A stretch of DNA of 64,000 bases, taken from contig CALCDJ010000018.1 of NCBI GenBank assembly GCA_937900135.1, positions 4,590-68,589 on the forward strand, in the 5' to 3' direction. Each line of letters opens with the position of its first letter. The first letter of the stretch is position 1. Made by a program: the position numbers and the translations under genes. Positions 49,525 through 58,288 of this stretch are shown one piece after another. The notes under the pieces are model-generated. The model saw only the letters and a list, made by a program, of their open reading frames with translations. It had not been told where the DNA came from and searched no databases. The stretch comes from an uncultured Blautia sp. (lineage in GTDB: Bacteria > Bacillota > Clostridia > Lachnospirales > Lachnospiraceae).

Positions 49525-50676
49525 ATGAATACCTTTGAAATGAAAACAGTCATTCATTTTGGTGAAAATTCTCTGGACAGACTGAGGGTACTTCCTTATA
49601 AAAGAGTCCTGATTATCACCGATCCTTTTGTGGTTCAGAGCAAAATGATCGATTTGATCACTGCACCTCTGGATAAAGGTGGAATTCAGTATGATATTTT
49701 CCATGATGTGGTTCCGGATGCGCCGGTGGATAAGATTGCCAATGGAGTTGCAAAGTTCCTGCAGTATCAGCCCGAAGCAGTTGTGGCAGTAGGAGGCGGT
49801 TCTGCAATCGATTCTTCCAAGGCAATCCGTGAATTTGCGTTGAAGATCAATCACTATGGAGAAGTAGGACTGATTGCCATTCCTACAACCAGCGGTACCG
49901 GTTCAGAGGTAACTTCCTTTGCTGTTGTCAACGATACAGAAGCCAAAGTGAAATATCCACTGGTATCTGACAGTCTGACAGCAGATGAGGCGATTCTGGA
50001 TGCAGAGCTGGTAAAAAGCGTTCCTCCTGCCATTACAGCAGATACAGGAATGGATGTTTTTACCCATGCGCTGGAGTCTTATGTAAGTGCAGGACACAAT
50101 GAGTTCTCTGCTGCACTTGCAGAAAAATCCATTGAAATCTGTGGAGTATTCCTTCTTCGTGCTTATCTGGACGGAAGTGATATGCATGCCCGTCAGAAAA
50201 TGCATGTAGCTTCCTGTCTGGCAGGACTTTCCTTTAATACAGCAGGCTTGGGAATTACACACAGTATGGCACATCAGCTTGGCGCGATGTTCCATATCCC
50301 ACATGGAAGAGCAAATGCCATGCTGCTTCCACACGTTGTTGAATTTAATGCAAATATCAATAAGCACAGCAAGAGCCAGAAGGAATATCTGCCTTCCGTA
50401 AAGAGATATTCCAATATTGCTCATATTCTGGGCTTAAGTAATTATAACAAAGTAATGAGTGTTCGTTCACTGGTAAACTGGATTCAGTTTATGCAGAAGG
50501 AAATGAACATTCCGCTGACCATACAGGAATTGGGTACGATTACCCCGGATGCTTACTTTGCAGCCATTGACAAGATGGCAGATGCAGCTCTTGCAGATGC
50601 ATGTACCGCAAGTAATCCAAGGGTTCCTACCAAGGAAGATATCGTTAAGATTTACACAAAACTGTGGTCATTCTAA
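49525..50676 (+). CDS. Iron-type alcohol dehydrogenase (PduQ-like 1-propanol dehydrogenase)
   Basis: 383 residues. Group III dehydrogenase features: AVVAVGGGSAIDSSKAIREF (NAD site), IAIPTTSGTGSEVTSFAVV, and metal ligands in the GITHSMAHQLGAMFHIPHGR segment. It has no obvious encapsulation helix. It likely reduces propionaldehyde to 1-propanol, or lactaldehyde to 1,2-propanediol, reoxidising NADH. AAAGGAGC precedes the ATG. The next gene, pduC, starts 102 bases downstream beyond a hairpin. Confidence 0.92.
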   Translation: MNTFEMKTVIHFGENSLDRLRVLPYKRVLIITDPFVVQSKMIDLITAPLDKGGIQYDIFHDVVPDAPVDKIANGVAKFLQYQPEAVVAVGGGSAIDSSKAIREFALKINHYGEVGLIAIPTTSGTGSEVTSFAVVNDTEAKVKYPLVSDSLTADEAILDAELVKSVPPAITADTGMDVFTHALESYVSAGHNEFSAALAEKSIEICGVFLLRAYLDGSDMHARQKMHVASCLAGLSFNTAGLGITHSMAHQLGAMFHIPHGRANAMLLPHVVEFNANINKHSKSQKEYLPSVKRYSNIAHILGLSNYNKVMSVRSLVNWIQFMQKEMNIPLTIQELGTITPDAYFAAIDKMADAALADACTASNPRVPTKEDIVKIYTKLWSF

Positions 50677-50689
50677 AAAAAAGGAGGAT

Positions 50690-50712
50690 CTGGCGGTTTT
50701 GCCAGGTTTTTC
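50690..50712 (+). terminator. Weak terminator or attenuator before pduC
   Basis: CTGGC-GGTTTT-GCCAG followed by GTTTTTCT. A second small hairpin, TGACC/GGTCA (about 50726-50742), follows. No convincing promoter lies in the gap, so read-through from upstream would set pduCDEGH expression. Confidence 0.45.
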
Positions 50713-50778
50713 TGTATGAAGGATGACCGGTGAGAGGTCAGCAATCTCAAAAATACTTTTCAGGGTAAGGTAGAAAAC

Positions 50779-52443
50779 ATGAAAAGATCAAAGAGAATCG
50801 AGGCGCTGGATCGAAGAGCAGTCAATAAAGACGGATTCATTGATGAATGGCCGGAAATGGGCTTTGTGGCTATGAAAAGTCCTTATGATCCAAAGCCTTC
50901 TATTGCAGTAGAAGGAGGAGTCATTACAGAACTGGACGGAAAGAAGAGAGAAGACTTTGATTTCCTGGATCAGTTTATTGCGGACTATGCCATCCGCATT
51001 GACCGTTGTCAGTCCTCTATGGCAATCCCGTCTCTGGAAATTGCCAGAAAAATTGTGGACATCAACACCTCCCGAAAAGAAATATTGGAAATTGTTTCCG
51101 GAATCACTCCTGCCAAGATGGTAGAAGTGATTAATTGCCTGAATGTGGTGGAAATGATGATGGGTATGCAGAAAATGCGTGCCAGAAAGGTCCCTGGAAA
51201 TCAGGCGCACATCACCAACTTAAAGGATGATCCGGTTCAGATTGCAGCAGATGCAGCAGAAGGCGCGCTTCGTGGATTCAGCGAAGAAGAAACCACCATG
51301 GGTGTGGCAAGATATGCGCCTTTTAGTGCAATGGCTCTTCTGATCGGCGCCCAGGTAGGACGCCCAGGCGTACTGACACAGTGTTCCGCAGAAGAAGCAA
51401 CAGAACTGGAACTGGGAATTCGTGGTCTGACCACATATGCGGAGACACTTTCTGTATATGGAACAGAAAAGGTATTTGTGGATGGGGATGACACTCCATA
51501 TTCTAAGGCATTTTTGAATGCAGCCTATGCATCCCGTGGTCTGAAGGTACGTTTTACCTCTGGCGCAGGATCTGAGGTATTGATGGGAAGCAGCGAGCGA
51601 AAATCCATGTTGTATCTGGAATGCCGCTGTTTATATGTAACCAGGGGCGCAGGAAGTCAGGGAATCCAGAATGGTTCCGTAAGCTGTATCGGCGTAGCGG
51701 CCGGTGTACCAGCCGGAATCCGTGAAGTAATCGGAGAGAACCTGGTTGCCGCATTACTGGGACTGGAATGCGCTTCTTCCAATGACCAGAGTTTTTCCAA
51801 TTCTGATATGAGAAGAACTGCAAGAACCATGCTGCAGTTTATGCCGGGAACAGACTTTATTTTCTCCGGATATGCGGCAGAACCAAACTACGATAATATG
51901 TTTGCCGGCTCCAACTTCGATGCAGAGGACTTTGACGATTACAATGTTCTCCAGCGTGATATGCAGGTAGACGGCGGTCTTCGTCCTGTTACAGAAGAAG
52001 AAGTGATCCGTGTAAGAAGAGAAGCAGGAAAAGCGGTTCAGACAGTATTTAAGGCTCTGGGACTGACAGAAGTGACTGATGAGCAGGTTGAGGCAGTAAC
52101 CTATGCTCACGGAAGTAAGGATACCTTAAACCGTGATGCAGCATCAGACATTATGGCAGCGGATGATATGATGAAGCGTGGAATCACAGGAATTGATGTG
52201 GTGAAAGCTCTTGCAGAAAACGGATTTGAAACTCTTGCAGAGAACATTTTAAATATGCTGAAGCAGAGAGTGATTGGAGATTATATGCACACAGCGGCCA
52301 TTCTGGATGAACATTTCCAGGTTATGTCCGGTGTGAATACTCCAAATGATTATATGGGACCTGGTACCGGATACCGGGTATCCGGCAAACGCTGGGAGGA
52401 AATCAAAGCCATTCCTCACAGAATTGATGTCAACGAATTTTAG
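50779..52443 (+). CDS. pduC: B12-dependent diol dehydratase large subunit PduC
   Basis: 554 residues, the family's length. Typical segments: MKSPYDPKPSIAVEGGVITE, FIADYAIRIDRCQSSMAIPS, GNQAHITNLKDDPVQIAADA, TQCSAEEATELELGIRG and ASSNDQSFSNSDMRRTARTM. Forms the barrel that binds substrate and the adenosylcobalamin radical, converting 1,2-propanediol to propionaldehyde (glycerol to 3-hydroxypropionaldehyde). The ribosome binding site (GGTAAGG) is modest. First gene of the pduCDEGH-O block. Confidence 0.97.
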   Translation: MKRSKRIEALDRRAVNKDGFIDEWPEMGFVAMKSPYDPKPSIAVEGGVITELDGKKREDFDFLDQFIADYAIRIDRCQSSMAIPSLEIARKIVDINTSRKEILEIVSGITPAKMVEVINCLNVVEMMMGMQKMRARKVPGNQAHITNLKDDPVQIAADAAEGALRGFSEEETTMGVARYAPFSAMALLIGAQVGRPGVLTQCSAEEATELELGIRGLTTYAETLSVYGTEKVFVDGDDTPYSKAFLNAAYASRGLKVRFTSGAGSEVLMGSSERKSMLYLECRCLYVTRGAGSQGIQNGSVSCIGVAAGVPAGIREVIGENLVAALLGLECASSNDQSFSNSDMRRTARTMLQFMPGTDFIFSGYAAEPNYDNMFAGSNFDAEDFDDYNVLQRDMQVDGGLRPVTEEEVIRVRREAGKAVQTVFKALGLTEVTDEQVEAVTYAHGSKDTLNRDAASDIMAADDMMKRGITGIDVVKALAENGFETLAENILNMLKQRVIGDYMHTAAILDEHFQVMSGVNTPNDYMGPGTGYRVSGKRWEEIKAIPHRIDVNEF

Positions 52444-52454
52444 GAGGTTGTGCA

Positions 52455-53138
52455 ATGGAAATGAATGAACAACTGATACAGGCCATTACCAAAGCGGTTG
52501 TGGAGCAGTTGCAGCACAGAAATGATGCACAGCAGCCTGAAACCGCAGTTCCCTCTGGAAATAAGAATCTGGCGGGAAGAACAAGAATGTACCCGAAACG
52601 TTCCTATGCTTCTGCAAGAAAGGCCGAAAAAGGAAGCGATCCTAAGGAAATCGTCATTGGTGTGGGCGCTGCTTTTCAGACAGAAATCACCAAGACCATG
52701 GGCGGAATTCCGCTGGAAGAGGTGCTTCGCAATGTGAAGGCCGGAATTGAAGAAGAAGGAATGGTTTCCCGTGTGGTAAAAGTTCTGGATACTTCTGATG
52801 TAGGCTTTATGGCATTACAGGCTGCAAAGCTTTCCGGTTCTGGCATCGGAATCGGAATCCAGTCCAAGGGAACAACTGTGATTCATCAGAAGGATCTTTA
52901 TCCCCTGAGTAATCTGGAACTGTTTCCTCAGGCACCGCTGATGGATTTGGATACCTACCGTAAGATCGGAAGGAATGCAGCAAAGTATGTCAAAGGGGAA
53001 AAAGTAACACCCATCGAGTGTACCAATGACCCTATGGTTCGGGCAAAATTCCAGGTAAAGGCAGCTTTGATGCACATCATCGAAACAGAACAGCTGGATC
53101 CGGATAAGGGAATGATCGAATGGGAGGGTATAAAATGA
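52455..53138 (+). CDS. pduD: Diol dehydratase medium subunit PduD
   Basis: 227 residues. Residues 1-20 (EMNEQLIQAITKAVVEQLQH) form the encapsulation peptide typical of PduD, followed by a linker. The conserved core includes EIVIGVGAAFQTEITKTMGG, SGIGIGIQSKGTTVIHQKD and GRNAAKYVKGEKVTP. It contacts cobalamin and brings the whole dehydratase into the shell. AGGAGG precedes the start; its stop overlaps the pduE start in ATGA. Confidence 0.97.
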   Translation: MEMNEQLIQAITKAVVEQLQHRNDAQQPETAVPSGNKNLAGRTRMYPKRSYASARKAEKGSDPKEIVIGVGAAFQTEITKTMGGIPLEEVLRNVKAGIEEEGMVSRVVKVLDTSDVGFMALQAAKLSGSGIGIGIQSKGTTVIHQKDLYPLSNLELFPQAPLMDLDTYRKIGRNAAKYVKGEKVTPIECTNDPMVRAKFQVKAALMHIIETEQLDPDKGMIEWEGIK

Positions 53139-53530
53139 GTAATTATCCTTTAGGACAGAATGAGGCCGATACCATTACCTCAAAAACAGGGAAAAAACTC
53201 TCTCAGATTACATTAGATGAGGTAAAACGCGGCAATGTGACTGCGGAAGATATAAAAATCTCCACAGAAATGCTGAAACGTCAGGGACAGGTGGCTGCCC
53301 AGGCAGACAATCCTCAGATGGAAGCAAACTTTGACAGAGCTTCTGAACTGGTGAACGTACCTGATGAGATCATTTTGAACATGTATAACAAGCTTCGTCC
53401 CAACCGTTCCACCAAAAGAGAATTGCTTCTCATGGCACAGGAACTCTTGGAAAAATACCAGGCGCCTCATTGTGCGAAGCTGGTGTTAGAGGCTGCTGAA
53501 ATTTACGAAAAAAGGGGAATCCTTCTTTGA
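53135..53530 (+). CDS. pduE: Diol dehydratase small subunit PduE
   Basis: 131 residues from the ATG at 53135. The conserved core begins YPLGQNEADTITSKTGKKLS and includes RASELVNVPDEIILNMYNKL and RPNRSTKRELLLMAQELLEK. It lacks the roughly 35-residue N-terminal encapsulation extension of Salmonella PduE, so targeting must depend on PduD. Its stop overlaps the TTG start of pduG. Confidence 0.96.
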   Translation: MSNYPLGQNEADTITSKTGKKLSQITLDEVKRGNVTAEDIKISTEMLKRQGQVAAQADNPQMEANFDRASELVNVPDEIILNMYNKLRPNRSTKRELLLMAQELLEKYQAPHCAKLVLEAAEIYEKRGILL

Positions 53531-55347
53531 AACTGATTGCAGGTGTTGATATAGGAAATTCCACAACGGAAGTATGTATCGGCGGTGTGGGAGAGGATGG
53601 AAGATTCCATTTCCTCTCCAGCGCTTCCCGAATGACCACAGGAACAAAGGGTACTATTCCCAATGTTCATGGGATAAAAGCTGCGCTTTTGGAGGCGATG
53701 GAGGCAATCCGTCAGCCTCTGAGTGCGCTGGATCTGGTGCGCCTTAATGAGGCAGCTCCAGTGATCGGGGATACAGCGATGGAGACCATTACAGAGACCA
53801 TCATTACGGAATCTTCCATGATCGGACATAATCCGTCCACACCTGCCGGCGCGGGAGAGGCTGTTGGAGAACTTCTTTTTCTGGAAAATATCTGGAAGGG
53901 AAAACCGGACATACCCTATATTGTGGTGGCTGCCAGTAAGTTTTCTTATGAGGAAGTGGCGCAGCGGCTGAACCAGCGAATTCCCGAATTGGAAATACGG
54001 GGACTGATCCTTCAGGCGGATGAAGCAGTTCTTGTAGAAAATCGCCTGAATAAAGAAATCCCCATTGTGGATGAGGTACGCCACATCCATAAGATTCCGG
54101 AAGGAAAAAAAGCAGCCATAGAGGTTGCCCTTCCGGGAAGCAGTATCCGGATGCTTTCCAATCCTTATGGAATAGCGACTCTCTTAGGATTGAATGCAGA
54201 GGAAACAAGAACCGTGACGCCCATTGCCAAGAGTCTGATTGGCAAAAGAAGTGCAGTGGTGATCCGTACACCCCATGGAAATGTAAAAGAAAACATTCTT
54301 CCGGCGGGAGAGATCACTTTTCATGGAACCAGAGAGAAAAAAGCCAATATTGATGCAGGTGCAGATGCCATTATGGAGGTTTTGAGGGAAGCCGGCGAGA
54401 TTTATGATATTGACGGAGAGCCCAATACCAACGTGGGGAATATGCTGTCTCGGATCAAGGCAAATATGGAAAATGTAGCTCAGGAAGAAACAAAAGAAAT
54501 CCGTATTACGGATATTCTGGCTGTGGATACCCTGGCGCCGGTGGAAATTTCCGGTTCTCTGGCAGGGGAAACCTGTATGGAAAAAGCGGTGGGTATTGCC
54601 GCCATGGTAAAAACACAGCATCTTCCAATGCAGAAGATTGCACAAAAACTGGAAGAAGAGCTTCACATAAAAGCAGTGGTAGCCGGGGTGGAAGCTGTGA
54701 TGGCCTCCCTTGGAGCAATGACAACACCGGGAACCCAGCTGCCCCTTGCCATTTTGGATATGGGAGGGGGATCTACTGATGCAGCGGTTCTGGAACCAGA
54801 TGGAAGTGTTCGCACAACCCATCAGGCTGGAGCAGGAGAACTGGTTTCCATGCTCATTCAGACGGAGCTTGGCCTGCACAGCAGAACAACAGCGGAACAG
54901 ATCAAGAAATATCCTATGGGAAAAGTGGAAAGTCTTTTCCATATGCGTCTGGAAAATGGCGCAATGCGATTCTTTGAGGAAGCCATAGATCCCAGATATT
55001 ATGGACATGTGGTACTGCTTGCACCAGGAGAAATGCTTCGGATTGAGGAAGACATCCCCATGGAGCGGATTCTGGAAGTGCGAAGAGAGGCTAAACGAAA
55101 GGTATTTGTGAGAAATGCCATTCGTGCGCTGACTGTCGTTGCGCCAGGGCAGAATCTGAGAAATATTTCCAATGTGGTTCTGGTGGGAGGTTCGGCAGAG
55201 GATTTTGAAATCCCGGAGATGCTTATGGAAGCTCTTTCGGAGTATCGGATCGTCTGCGGCCGGGGAAATATCCGGGGAACGGAAGGCCCCAGAAACGCAG
55301 TAGCGACAGGATTGCTTTTGTCCTATCTTGGAAATCAGGAGGGCTGA
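53527..55347 (+). CDS. pduG: Diol dehydratase reactivase large subunit PduG
   Basis: 606 residues. Actin-like ATPase: N-terminal KLIAGVDIGNSTTEVCIGGV, then ASRMTTGTKGTIPNVHG, PLAILDMGGGSTDAAVLEPD and the C-terminal VVLVGGSAEDFEIPEML. Releases damaged cobalamin from inactivated dehydratase using ATP, together with PduH. The TTG start overlaps the pduE stop (TTGA), indicating coupled translation at low efficiency. The presence of this protein shows the B12 enzyme is meant to be used, not a relic. Confidence 0.97.
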   Translation: MKLIAGVDIGNSTTEVCIGGVGEDGRFHFLSSASRMTTGTKGTIPNVHGIKAALLEAMEAIRQPLSALDLVRLNEAAPVIGDTAMETITETIITESSMIGHNPSTPAGAGEAVGELLFLENIWKGKPDIPYIVVAASKFSYEEVAQRLNQRIPELEIRGLILQADEAVLVENRLNKEIPIVDEVRHIHKIPEGKKAAIEVALPGSSIRMLSNPYGIATLLGLNAEETRTVTPIAKSLIGKRSAVVIRTPHGNVKENILPAGEITFHGTREKKANIDAGADAIMEVLREAGEIYDIDGEPNTNVGNMLSRIKANMENVAQEETKEIRITDILAVDTLAPVEISGSLAGETCMEKAVGIAAMVKTQHLPMQKIAQKLEEELHIKAVVAGVEAVMASLGAMTTPGTQLPLAILDMGGGSTDAAVLEPDGSVRTTHQAGAGELVSMLIQTELGLHSRTTAEQIKKYPMGKVESLFHMRLENGAMRFFEEAIDPRYYGHVVLLAPGEMLRIEEDIPMERILEVRREAKRKVFVRNAIRALTVVAPGQNLRNISNVVLVGGSAEDFEIPEMLMEALSEYRIVCGRGNIRGTEGPRNAVATGLLLSYLGNQEG

Positions 55348-55349
55348 CT

Positions 55350-55700
55350 ATGGTAGTTCAGAAACCCACCATCATGATCTATTGTCATGAAGCAGATGAA
55401 GACCTGCTCAGGGAAATCTGTGCAGGGATTGAAGAAGAGGGGGTACTGTATTCCGTTCAGAACAGGGAAGGAAACCTGGATGATCTGGCTTATGAAGCAG
55501 CCTCAGATTCCATGTTAGGTTCCGGGATTGGAATGACCGGATGCAGGATTGCCATGCAGATGCAGCGCCTTCCAAAAGGCAGGAATGTATTTGAACTGTA
55601 TGCGCCGCGTTTCTGGCAATGCAGAAATTTAGGAGCAAACAGTGCCAGGGCAGTAAAAAAAATGCCCTTTAAAGAAATTTATCAAGAAGAAAAGATGTAA
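55350..55700 (+). CDS. pduH: Diol dehydratase reactivase small subunit PduH
   Basis: 116 residues: PTIMIYCHEADEDLLREICA, GIEEEGVLYSVQN, MLGSGIGMTGCRIAMQMQRL and PKGRNVFELY. This is the beta subunit that mimics a dehydratase subunit and swaps with it during reactivation. Starts three bases after pduG, with AGGAGGGC as ribosome binding site. Confidence 0.94.
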   Translation: MVVQKPTIMIYCHEADEDLLREICAGIEEEGVLYSVQNREGNLDDLAYEAASDSMLGSGIGMTGCRIAMQMQRLPKGRNVFELYAPRFWQCRNLGANSARAVKKMPFKEIYQEEKM

Positions 55701-55728
55701 CAGCAAAGAAACTACGGGGGATGCCGTT

Positions 55729-56799
55729 ATGAACATATATACAAAGGGCGGAGATAAAGGAACCACTGATTTGATCCGCACAAAAAACGTCTCCAAGTCG
55801 GATGACCGCATTCAGCTGGTGGGGACCATAGACGAGCTGACCAGCCATCTGGGGCTTCTGAAAACCATGCTTACGGATCAGGACACCATTGGGATTCTGG
55901 AAGAGATCCAGGAGACACTGATCACAGTGATGGCAGGAGTGGCAGACCCTTTTAACAGAGAATATAAGATTTCAGACGAAAAAACAGAACTTCTGGAAGG
56001 AGAAATTGACCGAATGGAAGCTTTGTTTGATCGTCCGAAGAAATTTATTCTTCCGGGAATCTGTAAATTGTCTGCTCAGATGGATGTGGCAAGAACGGTT
56101 GCCAGAAGAGCAGAACGTGCTCTTGCGGCAGTCAGTGTGAAATTTGGGGCAGATACCGGAACGAAAAAGTATATGAACCGGCTGGCAGATTATCTTTATG
56201 TACTGGCACGTTATACGGATGCCAGAGAGGCCGGAAAGGAGGCGCAGAAGGAAGTGGAGGCGGAAAATAAAACAGATGCTTCTGTCTCTTCTTTTGCGGG
56301 AAATGGAGCAGCAATGGAACCGATGCAGGGAAATGCAGTCAGCGAAGCAGTGATTCAGGAAGTTTTAAAGCGCATGGGAATACCTGGAAGGATTAATCTG
56401 GAAAGTGCCAAAAAGCTGATAGGAATCATTGAAGAAGAAGCGAAGCGTCGGGGAAAACAAGCAGTAATTTCAGTTTGCGGACCCGATGGAAATCCAGTTG
56501 CAGTACATGTGATGGATGGCGCTTTTCTGGTAAGCTTTGATGTGGCCATGAAAAAAGCCTATACGTCAGTAGCTGTAAAAATGCCAACCATGGAACTGAG
56601 CAAACTGGCACAGCCAGGGGAAACTTTTTATGGTGTGGACAAAATGGATGGAGGAAAGATTGTGATCTTTGGAGGAGGAATCCCCATTAAGGTGGGGGAA
56701 ACCATTATTGGTGGCCTTGGTGTCAGCGGCGGCACCGGCGAAGAAGATCACAGCCTTGCAGAATACGGGCTGTCCAGACTTCATGAATGCTTATTTTAG
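55729..56799 (+). CDS. pduO: Two-domain PduO: ATP:cob(I)alamin adenosyltransferase with C-terminal heme/GlcG-like domain
   Basis: 356 residues. Residues 1-170 are the PduO-type adenosyltransferase: IYTKGGDKGTTDLIRTKNVS (ATP loop), DDRIQLVGTIDELTSHLGLL, and MDVARTVARRAERALAAV with the catalytic Arg region. Residues 200-356 are the PduO_C/DUF336 domain (NLESAKKLIGIIEEEAKRRG; GNPVAVHVMDGAFLVSFDVA; GGIPIKVGETIIGGLGVSGG). It makes adenosylcobalamin for PduCDE from the cob(I)alamin generated with PduS. Last clear Pdu gene of the locus. Confidence 0.96.
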   Translation: MNIYTKGGDKGTTDLIRTKNVSKSDDRIQLVGTIDELTSHLGLLKTMLTDQDTIGILEEIQETLITVMAGVADPFNREYKISDEKTELLEGEIDRMEALFDRPKKFILPGICKLSAQMDVARTVARRAERALAAVSVKFGADTGTKKYMNRLADYLYVLARYTDAREAGKEAQKEVEAENKTDASVSSFAGNGAAMEPMQGNAVSEAVIQEVLKRMGIPGRINLESAKKLIGIIEEEAKRRGKQAVISVCGPDGNPVAVHVMDGAFLVSFDVAMKKAYTSVAVKMPTMELSKLAQPGETFYGVDKMDGGKIVIFGGGIPIKVGETIIGGLGVSGGTGEEDHSLAEYGLSRLHECLF

Positions 56800-56877
56800 T
56801 TGAGAAGAAGGTGTCAGCTGACGCTGACCAGAATCGCGCGCCAAGTTTCACGTGCGTTCAGCTTAAAGTAAAAAAGA

Positions 56878-56929
56878 AACCGGGGAATGGGAAGGGATGG
56901 ACTTTCTGTTTCCCGGTTCCTGCTTTTTT
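56878..56929 (+). terminator. Probable terminator after pduO
   Basis: AACCGGGGAA and TTCCCGGTT pair (one bulged G) around a loop of about 22 bases, and TTTTTT follows after five bases. It lies directly upstream of the FGGY kinase ribosome binding site, so it may partly attenuate that gene rather than isolate it. Confidence 0.6.
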
Positions 56930-56941
56930 GAGGAGGAAAAA

Positions 56942-58288
56942 ATGTACGCAGCAGGAATCGATCTTGGAACAACGACCATCAGTGGAGTGGTGATCGATTT
57001 GGAAAAAAGAGAATTAAAAAAAGCATATACTACGGAAAGCAAAAGCTTTATAAAAACAGAATATGATTGGGAAAAAATTCAGGATCCAGAGATCATTTTG
57101 GCAAAAGCCCAAAAGCTTCTGGATCAAATGTTTGAAGAATACAAGGAAATCCAGGTGATCGGTCTGACAGGGCAGATGCACGGGATTCTTTATCTGAATA
57201 AAAAGGGAGAACACATCAGTCCCTTGTACACCTGGCAGGATGGGAGAGGAGAGGAAAAATGCTTTTCCGGAAAAAGTATCTGTGAAGGCTTAAAGGAAGA
57301 CTTTGGAATCCATGCCTGCACAGGATATGGACTGGTGACACATTTGTACCATGTAAAAAAGGGCCTGGTTCCCAGAGAAGCAGCAGGAATCTGTACCATC
57401 ATGGATTATCTGGGAATGCGGCTGACAAAAAGAAGGACAGCACGGATGCACAGCAGCAATGGAGCAAGTCTCGGTTTGTATGATGTGGAAACTGCTTCCT
57501 TTCAGGAAGAGGTATTAAAAGAAAATGGATGCAATGTGGAAATCCTTCCGGAACTAACAGAAAATGTGGAAGAAATTGGAAGTTATCGAGGTGCTAGGGT
57601 GTGTGTGGCGCTGGGAGATAACCAGGCCAGCTTTTTGGGGGCTGTGGAGGATTCAGAGTGTTCTGTTTTGGTGAATATGGGAACAGGAGGGCAGATCTCT
57701 GTACTGACAGATACATGGAGAAATCTGCCGGGAATTGAATTTCGCCCATTTTCCCAGGGAAAATATCTGGCAGTGGGTTCTTCGCTGTGTGGAGGAAGGG
57801 CATATGCTGTCTTAAAGGATTTTTTTGCAGAATATGCAGAAGCAATGGGGATTTTCGGGGTGGATCACTACGCAGTCATGGATAAACTTCTGGAGCAGGA
57901 TCAGAAAAGGAAAGAGCCTCTTTTGGTGTCTCCCACATTTTCAGGAACCAGAGAAGAACCGTGGAAAAGGGGCAGTATAACAAATATCTGTGTGGATAAT
58001 TTTACACCAGGGACTTTGATATATGGCGCTCTGGATGGAATGGCAGAAGAACTTTTTGCCATGTACCAGGCAATGGAAGGCAGTCTTTCCCATCACAAAG
58101 ATTTACTTGTGGCTTCTGGAAACGGACTGCGAAGAAATAAAGGATTACAGAGAATTATGAGAGAAAAATTCTCTATGAAAATGATTCTGGCAAAATATGA
58201 AGAAGAAGCAGCTTACGGGGCTGCGAAAGCAGCTGCTCTTTGGCTGAAGAACAGCTCTTTGAACAGTCAAAAAGGAGTGAAAGAATGA
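56942..58288 (+). CDS. FGGY-family carbohydrate kinase
   Basis: 448 residues. N-terminal phosphate loop YAAGIDLGTTTISGVVID, substrate segment LTGQMHGILYLNKKGEHISP followed by LYTWQDGRGEE, and the second ATPase segment SVLVNMGTGGQISVLTD, with a C-terminal VASGNGLRRNKGLQRIM. The pattern is closest to the sedoheptulokinase/xylulokinase-like branch. Next to a propanediol locus, a fuculo- or rhamnulokinase role is tempting, since the aldolase needs a 1-phosphate, but the sequence does not settle it. AGGAGG precedes the ATG; its stop overlaps the next start in ATGA. Confidence 0.88.
   Translation: MYAAGIDLGTTTISGVVIDLEKRELKKAYTTESKSFIKTEYDWEKIQDPEIILAKAQKLLDQMFEEYKEIQVIGLTGQMHGILYLNKKGEHISPLYTWQDGRGEEKCFSGKSICEGLKEDFGIHACTGYGLVTHLYHVKKGLVPREAAGICTIMDYLGMRLTKRRTARMHSSNGASLGLYDVETASFQEEVLKENGCNVEILPELTENVEEIGSYRGARVCVALGDNQASFLGAVEDSECSVLVNMGTGGQISVLTDTWRNLPGIEFRPFSQGKYLAVGSSLCGGRAYAVLKDFFAEYAEAMGIFGVDHYAVMDKLLEQDQKRKEPLLVSPTFSGTREEPWKRGSITNICVDNFTPGTLIYGALDGMAEELFAMYQAMEGSLSHHKDLLVASGNGLRRNKGLQRIMREKFSMKMILAKYEEEAAYGAAKAAALWLKNSSLNSQKGVKE

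Noticed and set aside
54184..55008. 274-residue minus-strand open frame inside pduG
   Set aside because: Antisense to an intact reactivase with all ATPase motifs; Cys/His/Phe-rich shadow composition.
56787..56993. 68-residue plus-strand frame after pduO
   Set aside because: It spans the terminator and the FGGY kinase start in another frame and shows no domain.
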